Source of the DNA: an uncultured Ignavibacteria bacterium
GTDB lineage: Bacteria > Bacteroidota > Ignavibacteria > Ignavibacteriales > Ignavibacteriaceae
Reading direction: 5' to 3'
DNA length: 26,596 nucleotides
Assembly (NCBI GenBank): GCA_937996765.1
Contig: CALKUG010000424.1
Location: forward strand, 1-26,596
A program made the position numbers and the translations under genes. Positions 24,527 to 26,596 of this stretch are shown here, piece by piece. Positions within the stretch are counted from its first letter, which is position 1, and each line of letters opens with the position of its first letter. The notes beneath the pieces are model-generated. The model did no database searches. It saw only the letters and a list, made by a program, of their open reading frames with translations, and was not told the DNA's origin.

Positions 24527-25324
24527 TTATCTCTTCAAGTTATTTGCTACGTTCATCATCTCTTCAACTGTACTAACAGTTTTAGAATTTATCTCATAAG
24601 CACGTTGAGCAGTAATCATAGAAACCATTTCTTCAACAATGTCAACGTTGGAAGATTCTAAAAACCCTTGCTCAACAATACCAAAACCTTCAAGTCCCGG
24701 AGTTCCTAAAATGGGTGTTCCAGAGGATTCTGTTTCAAGATAGAGATTATCTCCAATGGCGTTTAAACCGCCGGTATTTATAAATCTTGCAAGCTCTATT
24801 GTTCCCAGGGGGGATGAACTTCCGTTTTGAAGTGTAACAGTTACACTACCATCACGAGCGACTGCTAAGGATGCAGCATCGTCGGGAACCGTAAGCCCGG
24901 GTTCTATGATATAACCATCGGAGGTTACAAGATTACCATCTGCCGAAATTTTGAAAGATCCATCACGAGTGTAGGCATAGGTACCATCCTGTCTGCGAAT
25001 TTGAAAAAAACCTTCTCCGCGAATCGCAACGTCCATCATATTTCCGGTGTTCTGTAAATCACCCTGGAGATGCATTTTTTGAGTAGATGCCAACTGCACA
25101 CCGGTACCAACTTGCACTTGATTGTTAGTACGCTCAACAACGCCAGGTAAATATGAATCTAACGGATGAGCTTCAACCTCTTGATACATAAGGTCTTGAA
25201 ACTCTGCTCTACTCTTCTTAAAACTTGTGGTATTAATGTTCGCAATATTATTTGCAATAACCTGTATGTTCACTTGCTGTGCATACATACCTGAAGCTGC
25301 TGTTCTTAATGCTCTCTCTGCCAT
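24527..25324 (-). CDS. flgG: Flagellar distal rod protein FlgG
   Basis: FlgG makes the distal rod that crosses the P and L rings. At 265 residues it matches the usual 260. The N-terminal axial motif is ALRTAASGMYAQQVNIQVIA with NNIANINTTSFKKSRAEFQD. The centre has GEGFFQIRRQDGTYAYTRDG. The C-terminal block GFLESSNVDIVEEMVSMI, then AQRAYEINSKTV, is diagnostic. AAGGAG precedes the ATG by six bases. It follows flgF by 13 bases and is probably cotranscribed. Confidence 0.97.
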   Translation of the reverse strand: MAERALRTAASGMYAQQVNIQVIANNIANINTTSFKKSRAEFQDLMYQEVEAHPLDSYLPGVVERTNNQVQVGTGVQLASTQKMHLQGDLQNTGNMMDVAIRGEGFFQIRRQDGTYAYTRDGSFKISADGNLVTSDGYIIEPGLTVPDDAASLAVARDGSVTVTLQNGSSSPLGTIELARFINTGGLNAIGDNLYLETESSGTPILGTPGLEGFGIVEQGFLESSNVDIVEEMVSMITAQRAYEINSKTVSTVEEMMNVANNLKR

Positions 25325-25337
25325 AACTACTCCTTAA

Positions 25338-26045
25338 TTAAACTCTTCCGGCTTCCATTGTTCTGCCGAGTTGTTGATCCATACTCTGTATTATCTTCGA
25401 AGACGCTTCATATTCTTTTTGTAATGCAATCATTTCTTGCATTTCTACAATGGGGTTCACATTGGATTCTTCAAGATATCCTTGCGAAATATTAAATTTC
25501 ATTTCATCAGCTTCTTTGTAATTATTATCGGCTGCATAGCTTAAATTGTCTTCACCGCGTTCTAATAATTTTTGATTTTCAACATTAGCTATCAGGATTC
25601 TACCCACTTGCTCTTTGCCGAACCAAATCTCACCATTCTTTTTTATTTCTAATGGTTCAGTGTTTTTTAGTCGTTCCTTGGTTAGATTGATTGGACCATC
25701 ATCTCCAATAACTTTTCTTCCTGATTGATCCACTAAAAAACCCTCTTCATTTATAGTGAAGTTGCCATTTCGAGTCAATCCAACACCGCGTGGAGTTTCA
25801 ATCATAAAAAAACCCTCACCGCTGATAGCCATATGAAGTGAATTACCTGTTTGAACGGTACTGCCTTGACTAAAATCAGTTATTTGTGAGTATCTATTGT
25901 CTGCAAAGCGATTCATCAATTCAGAAAAAGGAATCTCTCTCTTATATGCCGTTGTGTTAATATTTGCAAGATTATTTGCTACAATTTCGATGTTTTTCAT
26001 CTTAGCTTGGAGATTTCTTGCTGATTGATAAATACCTTTAATCAT
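25338..26045 (-). CDS. flgF: Flagellar proximal/distal rod protein FlgF
   Basis: FlgF is a rod protein of the FlgG/FlgE family, 235 residues long as expected. It begins MIKGIYQSARNLQAKMKNIE and has the axial motif ANNLANINTTAYKRE. The conserved centre is GEGFFMIETPRGVGLTRNGN. The C terminus has GYLEESNVNPIVEMQEMI and the final helix with QKEYEASSKIIQSMDQQL. The shorter length and divergent N terminus separate it from FlgG beside it. The start overlaps the upstream 70-residue gene by four bases (ATGA), so translation is probably coupled. Confidence 0.94.
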   Translation of the reverse strand: MIKGIYQSARNLQAKMKNIEIVANNLANINTTAYKREIPFSELMNRFADNRYSQITDFSQGSTVQTGNSLHMAISGEGFFMIETPRGVGLTRNGNFTINEEGFLVDQSGRKVIGDDGPINLTKERLKNTEPLEIKKNGEIWFGKEQVGRILIANVENQKLLERGEDNLSYAADNNYKEADEMKFNISQGYLEESNVNPIVEMQEMIALQKEYEASSKIIQSMDQQLGRTMEAGRV

Positions 26046-26254
26046 TTTTTTACCTGTAAATTTTGTGAATCAACCGCCTGTGGTGGTGTTCCCAGTGCTA
26101 TCGCCTCAGACATTAACACAAACGATCTGCTTGTAATTTTACTTTCTTTTACCATTGCTTCAACACATCGCTTTGTAAATGGTTCTTGTGCACCACTGAT
26201 TCCGTAGCGTTGAGCAAGAGAAAGTAAGTTTGCAGCAAAGTTCCTTGCTTTCAT
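26042..26254 (-). CDS. Small protein of unknown function coupled to flgF
   Basis: This 70-residue protein is not recognised. It is basic, mostly helical (FAANLLSLAQRY, FTKRCVEAMVKE), and has no signal peptide or membrane segment. Evidence that it is real: an AAGGA site lies eight bases before the ATG, and its stop overlaps the flgF start as ATGA. It may be a local accessory to rod gene expression or export. The 54-base gap upstream holds the inverted repeat at 26275-26291, so it could be the first gene of the flg transcript. Confidence 0.55.
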   Translation of the reverse strand: MKARNFAANLLSLAQRYGISGAQEPFTKRCVEAMVKESKITSRSFVLMSEAIALGTPPQAVDSQNLQVKK

Positions 26255-26274
26255 TCATTCAATCCTTGTACTTT

Positions 26275-26291
26275 TTAGACCAAATGTCTAA
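26275..26291. repeat. Inverted repeat TTAGAC-N5-GTCTAA before the flg gene run
   Basis: Two perfect six-base arms (26275-26280 and 26286-26291) flank the five bases CAAAT. It lies 20 bases ahead of the small gene's start codon on the leftward strand, between the partial gene and the flg run. It may be an operator or a weak stem. On the rightward strand a TTTT follows, but no gene is being read in that direction. Confidence 0.35.
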
Positions 26292-26308
26292 TTTTAGCCA
26301 GTTTTGTG

Positions 26309-26596
26309 TTATTGTAGCTTGATAAAGGGGGTTCCACCGAACAGTTCTTCAACAACCTTCTCAAGGTTATGCTGTAGATTTTCTGCGTTTTTATCAGAAA
26401 TTCCAATAGTTGAAATTTCTGCAAACCATCGCTGTTCATTGGTAACACCTTTCACGGTTAACTTTCTTGTTTTAGATTGTTCAAATACCGTGCCTAAGGT
26501 GTAGGTAGATCCAAGGGTATCCTCGGAAAGTTTTGAGGTGAGTAGTGTGATTATTTGCGGGGGTGAGGTGTCGAAAGTGATTAAAAAATCTGGAAA
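26309..26596 (-). CDS. Partial protein of unknown function, cut by the window end
   Basis: An open frame runs in from the right edge and ends at TAA 26309-26311, giving the last 95 residues of a protein. Visible sequence includes FPDFLITFDTSPPQIITLLT, VFEQSKTRKLTVKGVTNEQ and a final NLEKVVEELFGGTPFIKLQ. It reads as a beta-strand-rich block followed by one helix. No family is recognised and the N terminus is missing. Its stop is 54 bases before the small gene next to flgF, so it may belong to the same leftward transcript or end just before a new promoter. Confidence 0.6.
   Translation of the reverse strand, partial: FPDFLITFDTSPPQIITLLTSKLSEDTLGSTYTLGTVFEQSKTRKLTVKGVTNEQRWFAEISTIGISDKNAENLQHNLEKVVEELFGGTPFIKLQ

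Noticed and set aside
26275..26291. Rho-independent terminator for a rightward transcript
   Set aside because: The stem is six A/T-rich pairs with only four T after it, and no rightward gene precedes it.

Overview
The window looks like an AT-rich bacterial chromosome from the Bacteroidota/Chlorobiota (FCB) superphylum, most likely a flagellated Ignavibacteria- or Kapabacteria-like lineage. This is inferred from the mix of an aerotolerance BatA-type protein, a two-domain LytTR regulator, secreted S9 peptidases and a complete-looking Gram-negative flagellar rod/ring/junction cluster with FliW and CsrA. No taxonomic marker was checked. Coding density is very high. No stretch longer than about 150 bases lacks a gene, and I see no rRNA, tRNA, CRISPR array, insertion sequence or phage gene.

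Left part (1-13702), housekeeping and envelope functions. Two rightward genes encode a LytTR response regulator and a BatA/VWA-like membrane protein. They meet a leftward seven-gene run head-on: a small secreted protein, an S9 peptidase, a DUF1232 protein, a NUDIX ADP-sugar pyrophosphatase, RecN, a 72-residue AbrB-like orphan and HemW. A 147-base divergent intergenic region follows. From it a rightward group begins: a tyrosine-decarboxylase-like PLP enzyme, an MlaF-like ABC ATPase two bases downstream, and prolyl-tRNA synthetase.

Right part (13699-26596), motility. Everything is leftward. Read in transcription order it is: a partial unknown protein, a 70-residue unknown protein, flgF, flgG, flgA, flgH, flgI, flgJ (rod-binding plus lytic transglycosylase), flgN, flgK, flgL, a 78-base gap (measured from the flgL stop to the 5'-most possible fliW start), fliW, csrA, a receiver/HPt-like protein, motA, motB, a receiver/DHp protein, a 61-base gap, and a 219-residue unknown protein. 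Together these make the distal rod, the P and L rings, the hook-filament junction with its chaperone, the FliW-CsrA switch for flagellin translation, and the proton-type stator.

The most unusual material surrounds the stator genes. motA-motB is flanked on both sides by atypical two-component proteins. The upstream one has Glu in place of the receiver phospho-Asp and ends in a degenerate HPt-like helix that keeps its His. The downstream one has an intact receiver fused to a histidine-kinase-like dimerisation helix (His152) with no ATPase domain. They may form a stator-linked phosphotransfer or adaptor module. Other points of interest are an FlgH with no lipobox Cys and a probable TTG start, a 25-base near-perfect palindrome ahead of the S9 peptidase gene, and a LytTR-box-like direct repeat ahead of the decarboxylase gene.
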